Shown: positions 43,173 to 51,452, counted from the stretch's first letter. The stretch: 63,119 bases of DNA from Vibrio sp. HI00D65 (GCF_001635455.1 NZ_LWEH01000203.1:1-63119), one strand, 5' to 3'. Numbers and translations are program-made. The notes: generated from the sequence alone by a model not told the origin.

Positions 43173-43379
43173 GGGCTCATGTTTATAAAACAAGCATTAG
43201 CCCTAGAAATGTTACTTTCTAATGAAGCACTTGAGGGAGTTCACCTTGTCTGCGATTTCAAAATTCATGAGTTAGACAGTGAAATGTTGAACAAGCTAGA
43301 AGTGAGTAATTTAGAATCTATAAGCTTTTGTGATGATAAGGTTATCTACCCCATAGCGTCACAATCGAGAGGTGACTAA
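43152..43379 (+). CDS. Small protein divergent from Fis-like copy 1
   Basis: A 75-aa protein from ATG 43152, seven bases after GGAG. It starts MHISNRPGLMFIKQ.. and is mostly helical and acidic; the middle EMLLSNEALEGVHLVCDFKIHELDSEMLNK carries one cysteine. The first eight codons lie within the repeated module, so the same beginning (MNISNRP) opens an 11-codon frame in copy 2. No family is recognised. It may be controlled by the neighbouring Fis-like protein. Confidence 0.55.
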   Translation: MHISNRPGLMFIKQALALEMLLSNEALEGVHLVCDFKIHELDSEMLNKLEVSNLESISFCDDKVIYPIASQSRGD

Positions 43380-43724
43380 GTTGTGCCGATAAAGGTTTTA
43401 ACTGATTTCTTCGAATAGAAAGTTCGCACAATTCCATCAGGTATGTTTTGTAATTCGTCCGCGGTGGTGGCTATCAAATTTTGCATGCAAAATTTGGAGG
43501 GGAGGGTTAGTAAAATTAGTTTGGGGCAAGACCATGATATGTTCTCCTTTAAGTTTCCATCCAAACAACGATTGCTTGAAGCTCTTCGAGGCTGCACTCT
43601 CCATCAAGAGTGACAGTTGAATTACCTTTCTCAATTTCAACGTAAGGGTTAAGAGATTTAATCTCTTCTTCATTAACATTGGAGAAGAATTTTTTTTAAT
43701 ATCTAGTGCATTGTTTTTATGCAT
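43376..43724 (-). pseudogene. Two frameshifted small minus-strand ORFs
   Basis: The first would begin at ATG 43724; restoring one A in an eight-A run (43697-43690 on the minus strand) gives MHKNNALDIKKKFFSNV.., NEEEIKSLNPYVEIEKG.., ending ELQAIVVWMET at 43549. Then AAAGGAG and ATG 43535 begin a second frame (MVLPQTNFTNPP..) that shifts within CCCTCCCC and continues SKFCMQNLIATTADEL.. to 43376. Both have good coding style and both carry one shift in a homopolymer, so they are either decayed, phase-variable or wrongly sequenced. Confidence 0.5.
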
Positions 43725-43811
43725 AATTTCCCTCGTTAATTAGGCTAACGACAAAGTCACTTGGTAGTTAAGGTACGACAGAATCGCTTGGTGATCACAC
43801 TTCACAGGTTG

Positions 43812-43863
43812 AATTTTTACCTGTGGCACTTTCTAGCTCGAAAATGCCCCAAAGCTTGTTAGA
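43812..43863 (+). repeat. ~51-bp repeat, copy 2
   Basis: Direct partner of 39554-39604; shares the CTGTGGCACTTTCTA, CTCGAAAATGC and CTTGTTAGA blocks. It lies in the 260-bp gap between the decayed small ORFs and the LysR gene, where nothing else is seen. Confidence 0.7.
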
Positions 43864-43987
43864 GCAAATACTCATTCACATCGAATTAATGTGATTTTGG
43901 ATTAGTTTACCTATTGATTCAATCTGACTCAGGCTTGCTCATAATGTGGACTTTTATGTCCACAATTCTGGCAGCAATTCAATCACT

Positions 43988-44863
43988 TTACTTTTTGATA
44001 TAGAGTGTAAGCTGTTGTTTTAATTCGTCATACAACTGTTCCTGTACTTTTTCTAACTTATATTGATTACGATCGAGGCACAACCTAAGTTTTCCAAGGT
44101 CCGGCAAACCATCCAACTTACTAATAGTATCCGGGTGACTGAAAGAAGAGCGAACCGTAACTCCTAAGCCGGCATCAACAGCGCTCCATAAGTTACTCAG
44201 ACTTCGGCCAACAAAGGTAATTTTCCATGGAATCCCCTCGCGATCTAATGCTGCTATGGCTTGTTGTCTGATAATGCAAGAACCATCAAGCATGACTAGT
44301 GGTACAGGTTTAGAAATATTAATGGATTCTTTAAGATATTTATTTGCTGGCCCATACCAGTACAGTGGTAATTCTGCCAGAAGTTCACTATATGGCGCCG
44401 ATTTTTCACCTCTCCATCCCAATGAAAAGTCTAACTCACCAGATTGAATGCCATCCATCAACTCCTGATGGCGCCCAACAATGGATTGCAATTGTAAATT
44501 TGGATGTGAACGAGAGAATACACCTAGCAACTGAGGCAATAGTACGTCACTAAAATCTTCTTGTAGGCCAAAAACCACTTTCCCCGTCAATGAATTTTCC
44601 ACTAACTGGTTTAGAGCTTCGTCATTTAACTGAAGCATGCGACGGGCATAAGCCAGAATAATTTCACCTGCTTCTGTCGGCTCTAGATGGCGGCCGATTT
44701 TGGTCACTAATGACGTGTTGCACTGCTGTTCGAGCTTTTTTAACTGGGCACTGGCCGCAGAGGGTGAACGATTAAGTCGTTCAGCTGCAGCTGCAAAGCT
44801 TCCTAACTCAATTCCTAAGACAAAACATCGTAAGGCATCTAAATCCAGACTCCGCATGTTCAA
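43988..44863 (-). CDS. LysR-family transcriptional regulator
   Basis: A 291-aa LysR regulator; the start is ATG 44863 or 44857. The winged helix-turn-helix is SFAAAAERLNRSPSAASAQLKKLEQQ (residues ~20-46), followed by the effector-binding domain. It is divergent from the CMD/tautomerase/DUF4865 operon with 100 bp between starts, and probably controls it. Sequence style puts it near the LrhA/HdfR-like group. Confidence 0.92.
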   Translation of the reverse strand: MNMRSLDLDALRCFVLGIELGSFAAAAERLNRSPSAASAQLKKLEQQCNTSLVTKIGRHLEPTEAGEIILAYARRMLQLNDEALNQLVENSLTGKVVFGLQEDFSDVLLPQLLGVFSRSHPNLQLQSIVGRHQELMDGIQSGELDFSLGWRGEKSAPYSELLAELPLYWYGPANKYLKESINISKPVPLVMLDGSCIIRQQAIAALDREGIPWKITFVGRSLSNLWSAVDAGLGVTVRSSFSHPDTISKLDGLPDLGKLRLCLDRNQYKLEKVQEQLYDELKQQLTLYIKK

Positions 44864-44963
44864 CTATCCCGAAAATTAAAACTGTATATCAAAATAGTTT
44901 TGATTTTTTATATTAAAAAATCAACTTATTCTTTTCCAGTAGACGAAAAAACAGGGGAAATAT

Positions 44964-45290
44964 ATGGATACAAAAGAACAATACTTAATGAAACTGTTTG
45001 CTGAAATTGCTCCACAATTTCATGAAGTTACGGAAGATATCTTATTTGGACAGATATGGCGTGATGAGAGTCTGAGCACTCGTGATAGAAGTCTGATAAC
45101 CATCACCGCATTAGTGGTTTTAAATCGTGTGGAACAACTACCGGGTCATTTAGCTCGGGCATTAAGTAACGGACTGACAGTAAAAGAACTGAGCGCAACA
45201 ATGACTCACCTTGCTTTTTATGCCGGTTGGCCTGTAACGGCTTCTGCACTTGAGCGGTTAGATGAGATGGACCACGAGGGGAATGACTAA
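44964..45290 (+). CDS. Carboxymuconolactone decarboxylase family protein
   Basis: A 108-aa CMD/AhpD-like protein. The family core RDRSLITITALVVLNRVEQLPGHLARALSNGLTVKELSATMTHLAFYAGWPVT is intact, but the AhpD CxxC pair is missing, which fits the CMD branch rather than a peroxiredoxin reductase. It is the first gene of a three-gene operon with a tautomerase and a DUF4865 protein. Exact substrate unknown. Confidence 0.9.
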   Translation: MDTKEQYLMKLFAEIAPQFHEVTEDILFGQIWRDESLSTRDRSLITITALVVLNRVEQLPGHLARALSNGLTVKELSATMTHLAFYAGWPVTASALERLDEMDHEGND

Positions 45291-45694
45291 TGCCAATGAC
45301 ACGAATTTCTATAGGTAATGAGTTATTTGAAAACTATAAGCATCAAATATCACATATTCTTCAGCAATGTTTAGAAGCTTATTTTGCAGTACCGAATGGA
45401 GACTGTTTTCAAATATTCGACATTCACGCCCCACAGCAAAAGGTTTTTAATTCGAATTATCCAAATCTGGCTCAAAGTCGTAGTGAATCTGGAATTTTGT
45501 TTCACATATTCGCTGGAAAATCACGTGACCATGAACAAAAGCGAGCCTTGTACAAAGCGTTGTGTGAGCAACTTCAAGCCCAAACCCCCATTCGTAAAGA
45601 AGATATCATGATCATTGTTCAATTCAATGGCCCAGAAGACTGGTCTTTTTCCTCTGGTCAGTCATGGAAAGATGAAATGGAGATAATACAATGA
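45290..45694 (+). CDS. Tautomerase family protein
   Basis: A 134-aa tautomerase-superfamily protein (Tautomerase_2 type), with the segment GDCFQIFDIHAPQQKVFN, GILFHIFAGKSRDHEQKRALYKALCEQL and IIVQFNGPEDWSFSSGQ. The first base of its start codon overlaps the last base of the CMD stop. The second residue is Pro, as in the catalytic Pro of tautomerases. The DWSF..G ending is characteristic of this subgroup. Confidence 0.88.
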   Translation: MPMTRISIGNELFENYKHQISHILQQCLEAYFAVPNGDCFQIFDIHAPQQKVFNSNYPNLAQSRSESGILFHIFAGKSRDHEQKRALYKALCEQLQAQTPIRKEDIMIIVQFNGPEDWSFSSGQSWKDEMEIIQ

Positions 45695-46188
45695 TAGCAA
45701 TGCAATATAAAATCGTTCTCCCGTCTGATTATCCTATGGAAAAAATAGAAGCTCGTATCAAGGAAAAAGGTCACTTATTAGATGGGTTCCCAGGGTTAAT
45801 TTTTAAAGCCTATCTTTATTCGCGTAAAGACGCGAAAAATTATGAAAATCAGATGAATAGCTACGCCCCGTTTTATGTTTGGAGAGATCATCACGCAATG
45901 GTCTTATTTCTTCAAAGTGATGGATTCAAAGCTCTTTGCGAACAATTCGGTCGCCCAAAGGTTGATATTTGGTTCGTTGACGACGAGCCAACAGTTCCTG
46001 ATTCGCACCATTCTCTTGCGTGTATTCATAATAAAGTCAGTCAACATACAGATGTACACGGCTTAGATTATATCTCGTGGGAAACGCTCGGTTTAACGTG
46101 GTTGAGTAGCTCAGAAGGTATTGATGATAGTAGCGGTGAAGTTTACCATGTGGGGTATGTTGCTCATGGTCAAAATGATATTGAGTAA
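45691..46188 (+). CDS. DUF4865 family protein
   Basis: A 165-aa protein of the DUF4865 type: MQYKIVLPSDYPMEKIEARIKEKG, LIFKAYLYSRKDAKNYENQMNSYAPFYVWRDH and FGRPKVDIWFVDDEP. It overlaps the tautomerase gene by 4 bp. CMD, tautomerase and DUF4865 genes often occur together behind a LysR gene in proteobacteria; their joint reaction is not known to me. Confidence 0.82.
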   Translation: MIAMQYKIVLPSDYPMEKIEARIKEKGHLLDGFPGLIFKAYLYSRKDAKNYENQMNSYAPFYVWRDHHAMVLFLQSDGFKALCEQFGRPKVDIWFVDDEPTVPDSHHSLACIHNKVSQHTDVHGLDYISWETLGLTWLSSSEGIDDSSGEVYHVGYVAHGQNDIE

Positions 46189-46351
46189 TGAGATGCATTA
46201 GGTTCACTAACATAATTAAGTGTGTTTTGACCTAAGCCAAAACACACTTTTGTCCAAAAGTAAGTTATAGGACGGAGCTCGAGCAGCTTTTAAATGATAG
46301 GTAGGTGAGGACACTACCTATCTAGTGACGTACTCAGATATATCTAAGAGT

Positions 46352-46639
46352 TTAACCCTCCACATTGATCATTTTGTGTATTTGTGGCTCTTGAGTTAAT
46401 GCGGTTTTATAAAACTCAAATATCGGTGTGATATATGGCTGGGAATAGTGTTCGTCTAGGGCAGCTTGGTCGACCCAGTTTTCAACCAAGATAAGCTGAT
46501 CTTTAGCTTTGTTTTCATATAGCTCAAAACGCAAGCACCCCGCTTCTCCTCGAGTAGCAGTCAGAATGCCTTCAGCTTTTTGTTTGCACTCCGCATAAAA
46601 TTCACTTTTTGGGGTAATAAAAGCCACGACACTAAGCAT
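46352..46639 (-). CDS. Antibiotic biosynthesis monooxygenase (ABM/YgiN-like) domain protein
   Basis: A 95-aa single ABM domain protein. VAFITPKSEFYAECKQKAEGIL, EAGCLRFELYENKAKDQLILVENWVDQAALDEHYSQPYI is the typical ABM core. Family members are small quinol or aromatic monooxygenases or their relatives. It overlaps the preceding DUF2798 gene by 8 bp, so both are an operon divergent from the LysR gene. Confidence 0.92.
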   Translation of the reverse strand: MLSVVAFITPKSEFYAECKQKAEGILTATRGEAGCLRFELYENKAKDQLILVENWVDQAALDEHYSQPYITPIFEFYKTALTQEPQIHKMINVEG

Positions 46640-46871
46640 TGTTTTTCTCTTTTTGGGGTGTAAATTGACACATCAATTTTTGGGTCAATACCATGATTGG
46701 TTTATTCAACAAGTAGGCAGCTGCAAACGAAGCTGGCCAAGCATTAATAAAGGCAAAGCCCCATCGACTGATGAAATCCTCTGGTAAACCGAGATTGATG
46801 TAAGTAACCCACGCGGACACCATACTTGACATCGCACATGAGAACAGAGCAGTGAAAAGAAGTTTTGTCAT
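46632..46871 (-). CDS. DUF2798 membrane protein
   Basis: A 79-aa protein with two membrane spans (LLFTALFSCAMSSMVSAWVTYINLG; WGFAFINAWPASFAAAYLLNKPI) and the WP/YP proline of DUF2798. Small proteins of this family are inner-membrane proteins of unknown role. It forms an operon with the ABM gene. LysR at 46958 is divergent, 86 bp away. Confidence 0.85.
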   Translation of the reverse strand: MTKLLFTALFSCAMSSMVSAWVTYINLGLPEDFISRWGFAFINAWPASFAAAYLLNKPIMVLTQKLMCQFTPQKEKNNA

Positions 46872-46957
46872 AGCGCTTCCTCCTGTCTGTATACTCTATG
46901 GATTTATTGTATCCTCAGCCATACGAGCTTTAGAACACTAAGATTGCGGAAAACCTT

Positions 46958-47815
46958 ATGCTGGATGATTTTTTATTATTTGTTGAAGTAGCCCGTCGAG
47001 GTAGTTATTCAAAAGCGGCAAGAGACTTAGCAACTACCGCGCCTACCTTGTCCAAACGTATCTTATTGTTAGAAGAGAGATTAGGTGAGTCACTCTTTAT
47101 TCGCTCCTCTCGGGGAGTCAAACTCACCAGTTTTGGTAAAGGGTTATTTGAACAGCTTGGCGAGACCACCTTAAATCTTCATAAGGCTGTAACTGAGAGC
47201 TCGAAAAGTGAAGCGGTTTCCTTCGTCTTACATTGCCCACAAAACTTAATCATTGGCCAACTATACCCAGCGCTTGAAGCCTTTTTGCTGGAGAAAAGGC
47301 ATGTGGATGTCGTTATTGAGCCTGCCAATACAAATGTGCTGCTTAGCCAAACTTCTTTTGATTTAGCCATACGTGGTGGAGAGCAAAGAGACTCGTCTTT
47401 TTACCAGAAAAAGTTAGCCAGCATTGCCGTATGCCTTGTCTCAAGACGAGACTGCAAAAGCCGGGAACGACTCATTATGCCGTATTCTAAGACGCAAATT
47501 TCAGGGCAAGACTTGCTAAGTATCGAGCGGCAATACTCCAAGGTTTCTCGGGTCAACGACATTACCTTGGTACGTAAACTGGTCGCGTCAGGCATGGGTG
47601 TAGGCCTATTGCCTATGACAGAGATCGCCGATTTGAATAGTGAGATGTTTGGGCACATTCAATACGACTCTGAAATACTTTTTACTCGGCCTATGTATGC
47701 CTTGTGGGCGAATAAACCAAAACCTTCGTCACTGTCCCAAGATCTGATCACATGTATCGAGAGTTGTGTTCAAAACACTCCCGCTTTACAAGGGCGCAAG
47801 GTTGATTTGACGTGA
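46958..47815 (+). CDS. LysR-family transcriptional regulator
   Basis: A 285-aa LysR protein. Helix-turn-helix SYSKAARDLATTAPTLSKRILLLEERLG at residues ~17-45, then FIRSSRGVKLTSFG, and a normal effector domain. It probably controls the divergent DUF2798/ABM operon. Start MLDDFLLFVEV at 46958. Confidence 0.92.
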   Translation: MLDDFLLFVEVARRGSYSKAARDLATTAPTLSKRILLLEERLGESLFIRSSRGVKLTSFGKGLFEQLGETTLNLHKAVTESSKSEAVSFVLHCPQNLIIGQLYPALEAFLLEKRHVDVVIEPANTNVLLSQTSFDLAIRGGEQRDSSFYQKKLASIAVCLVSRRDCKSRERLIMPYSKTQISGQDLLSIERQYSKVSRVNDITLVRKLVASGMGVGLLPMTEIADLNSEMFGHIQYDSEILFTRPMYALWANKPKPSSLSQDLITCIESCVQNTPALQGRKVDLT

Positions 47816-47861
47816 TTGGGCGGTATATCTTTGGAAGAATCGGTAAGGAAGTATGTGTTCA

Positions 47862-48176
47862 ATGGTGGATAAAATTACATTTTTCACAAGGCTAGAGCGC
47901 CAGATTCTTTCTGGTAAAAAGACTGCAACGATTAGGGATAAATCTGAAAGCCATTATTACCCGGGGCAGGTTGTTGAAGCGCTTACTCACGAAGATGGGC
48001 GAAAAATCTGTAGACTAGAAATTGTCGGTGTTGAGCATGTGAACATTGATAAACTCAACAGAAAGCATGCAAAAGCAGAAAACCTTCCATTTGTCTTCAT
48101 GCTCAAATGGATCTTGCGAAAGATATATCCATCAGACAAGAGCTTGTGTTTTATAAGCTTCAAAGTCGTTGATTAA
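47862..48176 (+). CDS. yqfB: YqfB-like N4-acetylcytidine amidohydrolase (ASCH fold)
   Basis: A ~104-aa ASCH-domain protein. Matching blocks to E. coli YqfB are ITFFTRLERQILSGKKTATIRDKSESHYYPGQ and KLNRKHAKAENLPF with IYP near the end. E. coli YqfB hydrolyses N4-acetylcytidine to cytidine and acetate, with catalytic Lys and Glu residues in the IRDKSESH region and the KHAxAE region. Start ATG 47862 or 47853. ASCH genes are common in Vibrio integron cassettes. Confidence 0.88.
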   Translation: MVDKITFFTRLERQILSGKKTATIRDKSESHYYPGQVVEALTHEDGRKICRLEIVGVEHVNIDKLNRKHAKAENLPFVFMLKWILRKIYPSDKSLCFISFKVVD

Positions 48177-48241
48177 CAAGTCTGCAAGTTATGAAGTACA
48201 TAGAAGCACGCGCATAACAGGGCGTTTTTAGTTGGGAAACT

Positions 48242-48628
48242 ATGAGAGCAATTTTAAAAAAAACGGAAGGTGACTATCTTGAGGCAATCATCGAATTAGA
48301 TGGTGTCAATGTTGTTGTAATGGACGACTTTGGGGGCGATAGATATCAGGCTGGAGAAAATATCGATATCTGTTTATCAGTCGGCCTCCATTATGAAGAC
48401 GAAGAATGGGAGTCAATGTTTTCAGGTAATCCTGAAGCCAAGAAAGAGCTAAACCACCAGTGGGGCTGGCGCTATCGTGCATATGGTATCGTGACAGAAA
48501 TAGGTCCTGAGGTAATAGTTGATGTGGGTATTACACATCTATCAGCACCAATCGAGACTAGTGATCCAAGATTAGCAGGAGAAAGTGTCGCATTTACTAT
48601 CTATAGACTGGATGCTCACAGCAGCTAA
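48242..48628 (+). CDS. Cassette-like hypothetical protein
   Basis: A 128-aa acidic protein (MRAILKKTEGDYLEAIIEL.., YEDEEWESMFSGNPEAKKELNHQWGWRYRAYGIVTEIGPEVIV). The Trp-rich middle and mixed alpha-beta style suggest a small globular enzyme or binding protein. No family recognised. It lies between two cassette-like genes and ends in CTAACAAG, as seen after the 48983 gene. Confidence 0.5.
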   Translation: MRAILKKTEGDYLEAIIELDGVNVVVMDDFGGDRYQAGENIDICLSVGLHYEDEEWESMFSGNPEAKKELNHQWGWRYRAYGIVTEIGPEVIVDVGITHLSAPIETSDPRLAGESVAFTIYRLDAHSS

Positions 48629-48723
48629 CAAGGCGCAGCTTTCGGACAACTTTTTCATACTCCAATTAATCCGTGACATTCTAGGTTAGCTATGTCGAAG
48701 CCAAGCTTTTGTCCAGAGACGTG
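48625..48723 (+). repeat. Cassette-junction-like repeat, copy 1
   Basis: CTAACAAG (48625-48632), ACTTTTTCATAC (48649-48660) and TTGTCCAGAGACGTG (48709-48723) recur in the same order and with similar spacing at 49545, 49571 and 49622. The position, right after a stop codon, is where integron cassette attC sites lie. No complete attC fold was verified. The rest of the gap to 48982 shows no gene. Confidence 0.55.
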
Positions 48724-48982
48724 CCAGCACGATCACTGCTAGAACGTTTATGCCCCATTCCTTCTCAGCACGAATATCTACTCAAAATCTGCGGCTGTAC
48801 GTTTGCCTTACCTGTAGTTATTCGAACCAAGCTTTTTCTAAGTTATGCTTTATCATTTGCGGTCTAATATCTCATACACCTAGTTAACATACTGATTATC
48901 AATTGAACTACGGTAAGAAAGCTCGCATTATAGGACGATGAAGGACGGTTAAAACCCGCATAAAAAGTGTTAGTAGGTCAGG

Positions 48983-49540
48983 ATGAATAAACAAAAACTG
49001 AAGCATCTAATTCAGCAAGTTCCAGAGTTAATCGAAACGGCTGAAGTGTGTCAGGAAGTAGGGCTGCCAAACTTCTATATTGCAGGCGGTGCTATTACCC
49101 AAATCATCTGGAATAGTATCGACAGGAAACCGCTTCTTGCTCAAGTTAAAGACTTTGATGTTGTCTACTTCGATAGATCTAACCTTGTAACTGAAGACGA
49201 GTTCAAAAATCGCATTGGCTCGCGGTTGAGTCATAGTGTTGACGTTGACGTTAAAAACCAAGCATTAATACATGAGCGCTATTCTAAGAAGTTTGGTTGT
49301 TCCATTCAGGCATATGAGCGAGTTGAACAAGGTATTGAGTCTTGGCTTTCTGCCTTTGCTATTGGTTTCACTATAGGTAGTGCAGGAAACATTAAATTGT
49401 TCACCCCCTATGGCTTAGATGATGCATTTAATATGGTGATCAAACCTAACAAAAAGGCAATGACAGAAACTAACTACAACAAAATGACCGATGGCTATAA
49501 GGCTAGGTGGCAGAAAGTACAGGTGCTCCCTTGGAGTTGA
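48983..49540 (+). CDS. Nucleotidyltransferase-family protein
   Basis: A 185-aa protein. The NTP_transf_6-type pattern is visible: NFYIAGGAITQIIWNSIDRKP, LLAQVKDFDVVYFDRSNL with Asp-x-Asp-like acidic residues, FAIGFTIGSAGNIKLFTPYGLDD, and a C-terminal TNYNKMTDGYKARWQKV. Proteins of this family are often found in integron cassettes of Vibrio. Catalytic role unproven. Confidence 0.75.
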   Translation: MNKQKLKHLIQQVPELIETAEVCQEVGLPNFYIAGGAITQIIWNSIDRKPLLAQVKDFDVVYFDRSNLVTEDEFKNRIGSRLSHSVDVDVKNQALIHERYSKKFGCSIQAYERVEQGIESWLSAFAIGFTIGSAGNIKLFTPYGLDDAFNMVIKPNKKAMTETNYNKMTDGYKARWQKVQVLPWS

Positions 49541-49544
49541 CCTA

Positions 49545-49636
49545 CTAACAAGAGACTATGGTTTCAAGATACTTTTTCATACCTGATCTTGATGCAACTA
49601 AGTCATTTAAGCTAACAAGGTTTGTCCAAAGACGTG
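49545..49636 (+). repeat. Cassette-junction-like repeat, copy 2
   Basis: CTAACAAG at 49545-49552, ACTTTTTCATAC at 49571-49582 and TTGTCCAAAGACGTG at 49622-49636 match copy 1. Its position after the nucleotidyltransferase stop supports a recombination-site origin. Confidence 0.55.
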
Positions 49637-49728
49637 TTGACACCGTCCTCGGCAAACTGTTTTCGGCAAACACGTCTTTTGCCCTGTTTCCGTTTAGAGA
49701 AAAAGCGGACTCACATTCTTTTAATCCC

Positions 49729-49890
49729 TTAACTTTCTCTACCATGTTTAAATCCAACGTTGTAAGCAACACGGATTGCTTCATGCGGGTTTCTGTAGAC
49801 TTGTTCAACTTTTGCGTCAAAACCACACAGACAATTTTCATAGCCTTGGTCATAAGCTCCATAAAGAACATTAAAGTCGCTGATTCCCAT
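49729..49890 (-). CDS. Possible small minus-strand cassette gene
   Basis: A 53-codon frame from ATG 49890 (MGISDFNVLYGAYDQG.., ENCLCGFDAKVEQVYRNPHEAIRVAYNVGFKHGRES). Composition and the regular pattern of Gly, Tyr and acidic residues look like protein. It has no strong ribosome-binding site. It overlaps no convincing plus-strand gene. Confidence 0.4.
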   Translation of the reverse strand: MGISDFNVLYGAYDQGYENCLCGFDAKVEQVYRNPHEAIRVAYNVGFKHGRES

Positions 49891-49953
49891 TTCTGTTTCA
49901 CCAGGGATAGCTTGCAATATTTCTATCCAAATTTTTTAGTAGGCTTACGCACT

Positions 49954-50547
49954 TTAAATCTCGTAGGCCCAGCACTCTTGTTGTACGTCGAGTAGCTCCG
50001 ACTTACCGCTCTCTAGCTGATAGAGGTGGAATTGGCTCAAAGGGGGCGAATACACGTGCAACGTAATGAGCGGCTCATCACCAGCTTGTAGATTCGATAT
50101 CTGATGAATATCATTATCTTTACTGACGGTCACACTACCCTCTTGGAAGTGGGTCGACCGAGAAGCAAAAATATGACCATTAGCCGCTGTTTCAAACAAG
50201 GTTTCCGTTGCTTGCCCGTGTAAAACTTTTACTCCACAAGACGTATTCAAATGATCGTGTATTTTACTTCTTTGCCCATTTAGCCAACTCAAAATTAAAA
50301 CTTCGCAGTGGTCATTCTTGAAAAGTCTTTGTCGGCAGTATGTTTCTTTATCAAAACTCGCCAGCGAATTGATCTCTTCTTTACTTAGATCGATGTTATC
50401 CAATATGAACCGAATGGAAGCCAGAGACAAAGGTTTATCCGCCAGCTGTATTTGGTCCATAAACTCTTGGAAATTAAGCTCATAATCGTTATTAATTAAC
50501 GCGGCTAATGCGGAGGATTGCGTTGGGGTGATATCAGTACGTTGCAA
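49954..50547 (-). CDS. Cysteine dioxygenase-type cupin
   Basis: A 197-aa protein of the cysteine dioxygenase type I family. Metal-binding HDH-like motif is KIHDHLNTSCGVKVLHG, with the third His of the family in ITLHVYSPPLSQF. The Cys-Tyr crosslink pair is not certain. It may oxidise cysteine or another small thiol. The flanking DNA is cassette- or IS-like, so this gene may be an acquired passenger. Confidence 0.82.
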   Translation of the reverse strand: MQRTDITPTQSSALAALINNDYELNFQEFMDQIQLADKPLSLASIRFILDNIDLSKEEINSLASFDKETYCRQRLFKNDHCEVLILSWLNGQRSKIHDHLNTSCGVKVLHGQATETLFETAANGHIFASRSTHFQEGSVTVSKDNDIHQISNLQAGDEPLITLHVYSPPLSQFHLYQLESGKSELLDVQQECWAYEI

Positions 50548-50806
50548 AATAATTACCTCTGACTATGTTTTCGCTCTTCCGAACTCGAAGTTAAAAGGTC
50601 TCTTCGAAAGATGAAATATAGCTGATTCAATTCAGCAAAAGTTGGAGTGATGTTAACACTGTTTGGCTAAAAATTAACAAGTAATTACAAGAATTTACGA
50701 TTGTATAACAAAAGCATCTAACAACCCATTTGAATTCAGACTTGGTCATAACGCATTGTTCAGTGATGAATCATAGTTAAAGTCTGGCGGGTTATGAGGT
50801 TTATGC
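50548..50806. other. Gap with promoter of the dioxygenase gene
   Basis: 259 bp upstream of the dioxygenase start. No gene or repeat was seen before the IS remnant begins at 50807. Confidence 0.4.
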
Positions 50807-50938
50807 GGCTTTGTTGCGTAATTCGATGGAACTGAATCAGGAAGTGACGATCTGATCGGCTACATCAGTTAATCATCGTAGCCTTATGCCGAAACCTTGT
50901 TACAAAACAACTAACTGGAGACAGTACAACAAAGCCAG
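50807..50938 (+). mobile_element. Truncated IS5-family insertion sequence end
   Basis: The stretch starts GGCTTTGTTGCGTAA, a typical terminal inverted repeat of IS903/IS5-type elements in marine gamma-proteobacteria, and then reads MPKPCYKTTNWRQYNKA at 50887, the N-terminus of their transposase. The frame is broken after about 17 codons by the repeated Fis-like module. So only the left end of the IS is left, and the module lies directly at the break. Confidence 0.75.
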
Positions 50939-50946
50939 TTTATTCA

Positions 50947-51436
50947 ACTTAGGTCTAGGACCTGTGATACCAGACCAAATGAATTGGAATAGTGAAGCTT
51001 CACCTACCTTGTCGTTGAGAGGCTGTGTCTTTGATTTTTACAGCGAAGTTACTACGACTAATGCCCAATAACTTCGCAGCTTTTGTTTGATTGCCACGAG
51101 TATGCACAATTACGGCTTTAAAAACTTCATCTTTGACCATCGCCATGATCCAGGAAACGTCGGTATTTTGGGCTTTATCGAGCAACATCGGTTCAAGATA
51201 AATTTGTAAGTGTTTCTGGATAGCCTTGTGGCTAATGATTTTATTATCTTTGTCCATCGAGTGGGAGTGAGGCTGTTGAAAGATTAAATTATCCCTCCCA
51301 TTTATTGGTAGATCAATCATCAATATTCGAGTGACTGCCGAACAGGTGTCGTTAAATTGATTGTGCATATTGTTGCGTATATGATTCGGTAGCAGTTACC
51401 AAATCGGAGTATGTATATGAACATTTCTAATCGACC
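50947..51436 (+). repeat. ~480-bp module repeat, copy 2
   Basis: Partner of 42689-43172. Divergence between copies is small and spread over the whole length. Copy 2 is inserted right after the IS5-type end, and its plus-strand frame leads into the pilus-chaperone-like gene. Confidence 0.85.
51000..51257 (-). CDS. Fis-like nucleoid/transcription factor, copy 2
   Basis: An 85-aa protein from ATG 51257 (in-frame extension to 51368 possible), with only a few changes from copy 1 (start MDKDNK instead of MNKDNK; VSWIMAMVKDEVFKAVIVHTR; the same GNQTKAAKLLGISRSNF helix-turn-helix). It is divergent from the pilus-chaperone-like gene and may regulate it. Keeping both copies intact argues for function. 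Confidence 0.85.
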   Translation of the reverse strand: MDKDNKIISHKAIQKHLQIYLEPMLLDKAQNTDVSWIMAMVKDEVFKAVIVHTRGNQTKAAKLLGISRSNFAVKIKDTASQRQGR

Positions 51437-51452
51437 TGTAGGAATTAAATAA
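51417..51452 (+). CDS. 11-codon leader frame coupled to the chaperone-like gene
   Basis: ATG 51417 follows GGAG and reads MNISNRPVGIK then TAA, whose last base is the A of the next ATG (TAATG). The first seven codons match the start of the 75-aa gene of copy 1. It may serve as a coupling leader, or just be the broken start of that gene. Its stop at the next start makes re-initiation plausible. Confidence 0.4.
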   Translation: MNISNRPVGIK

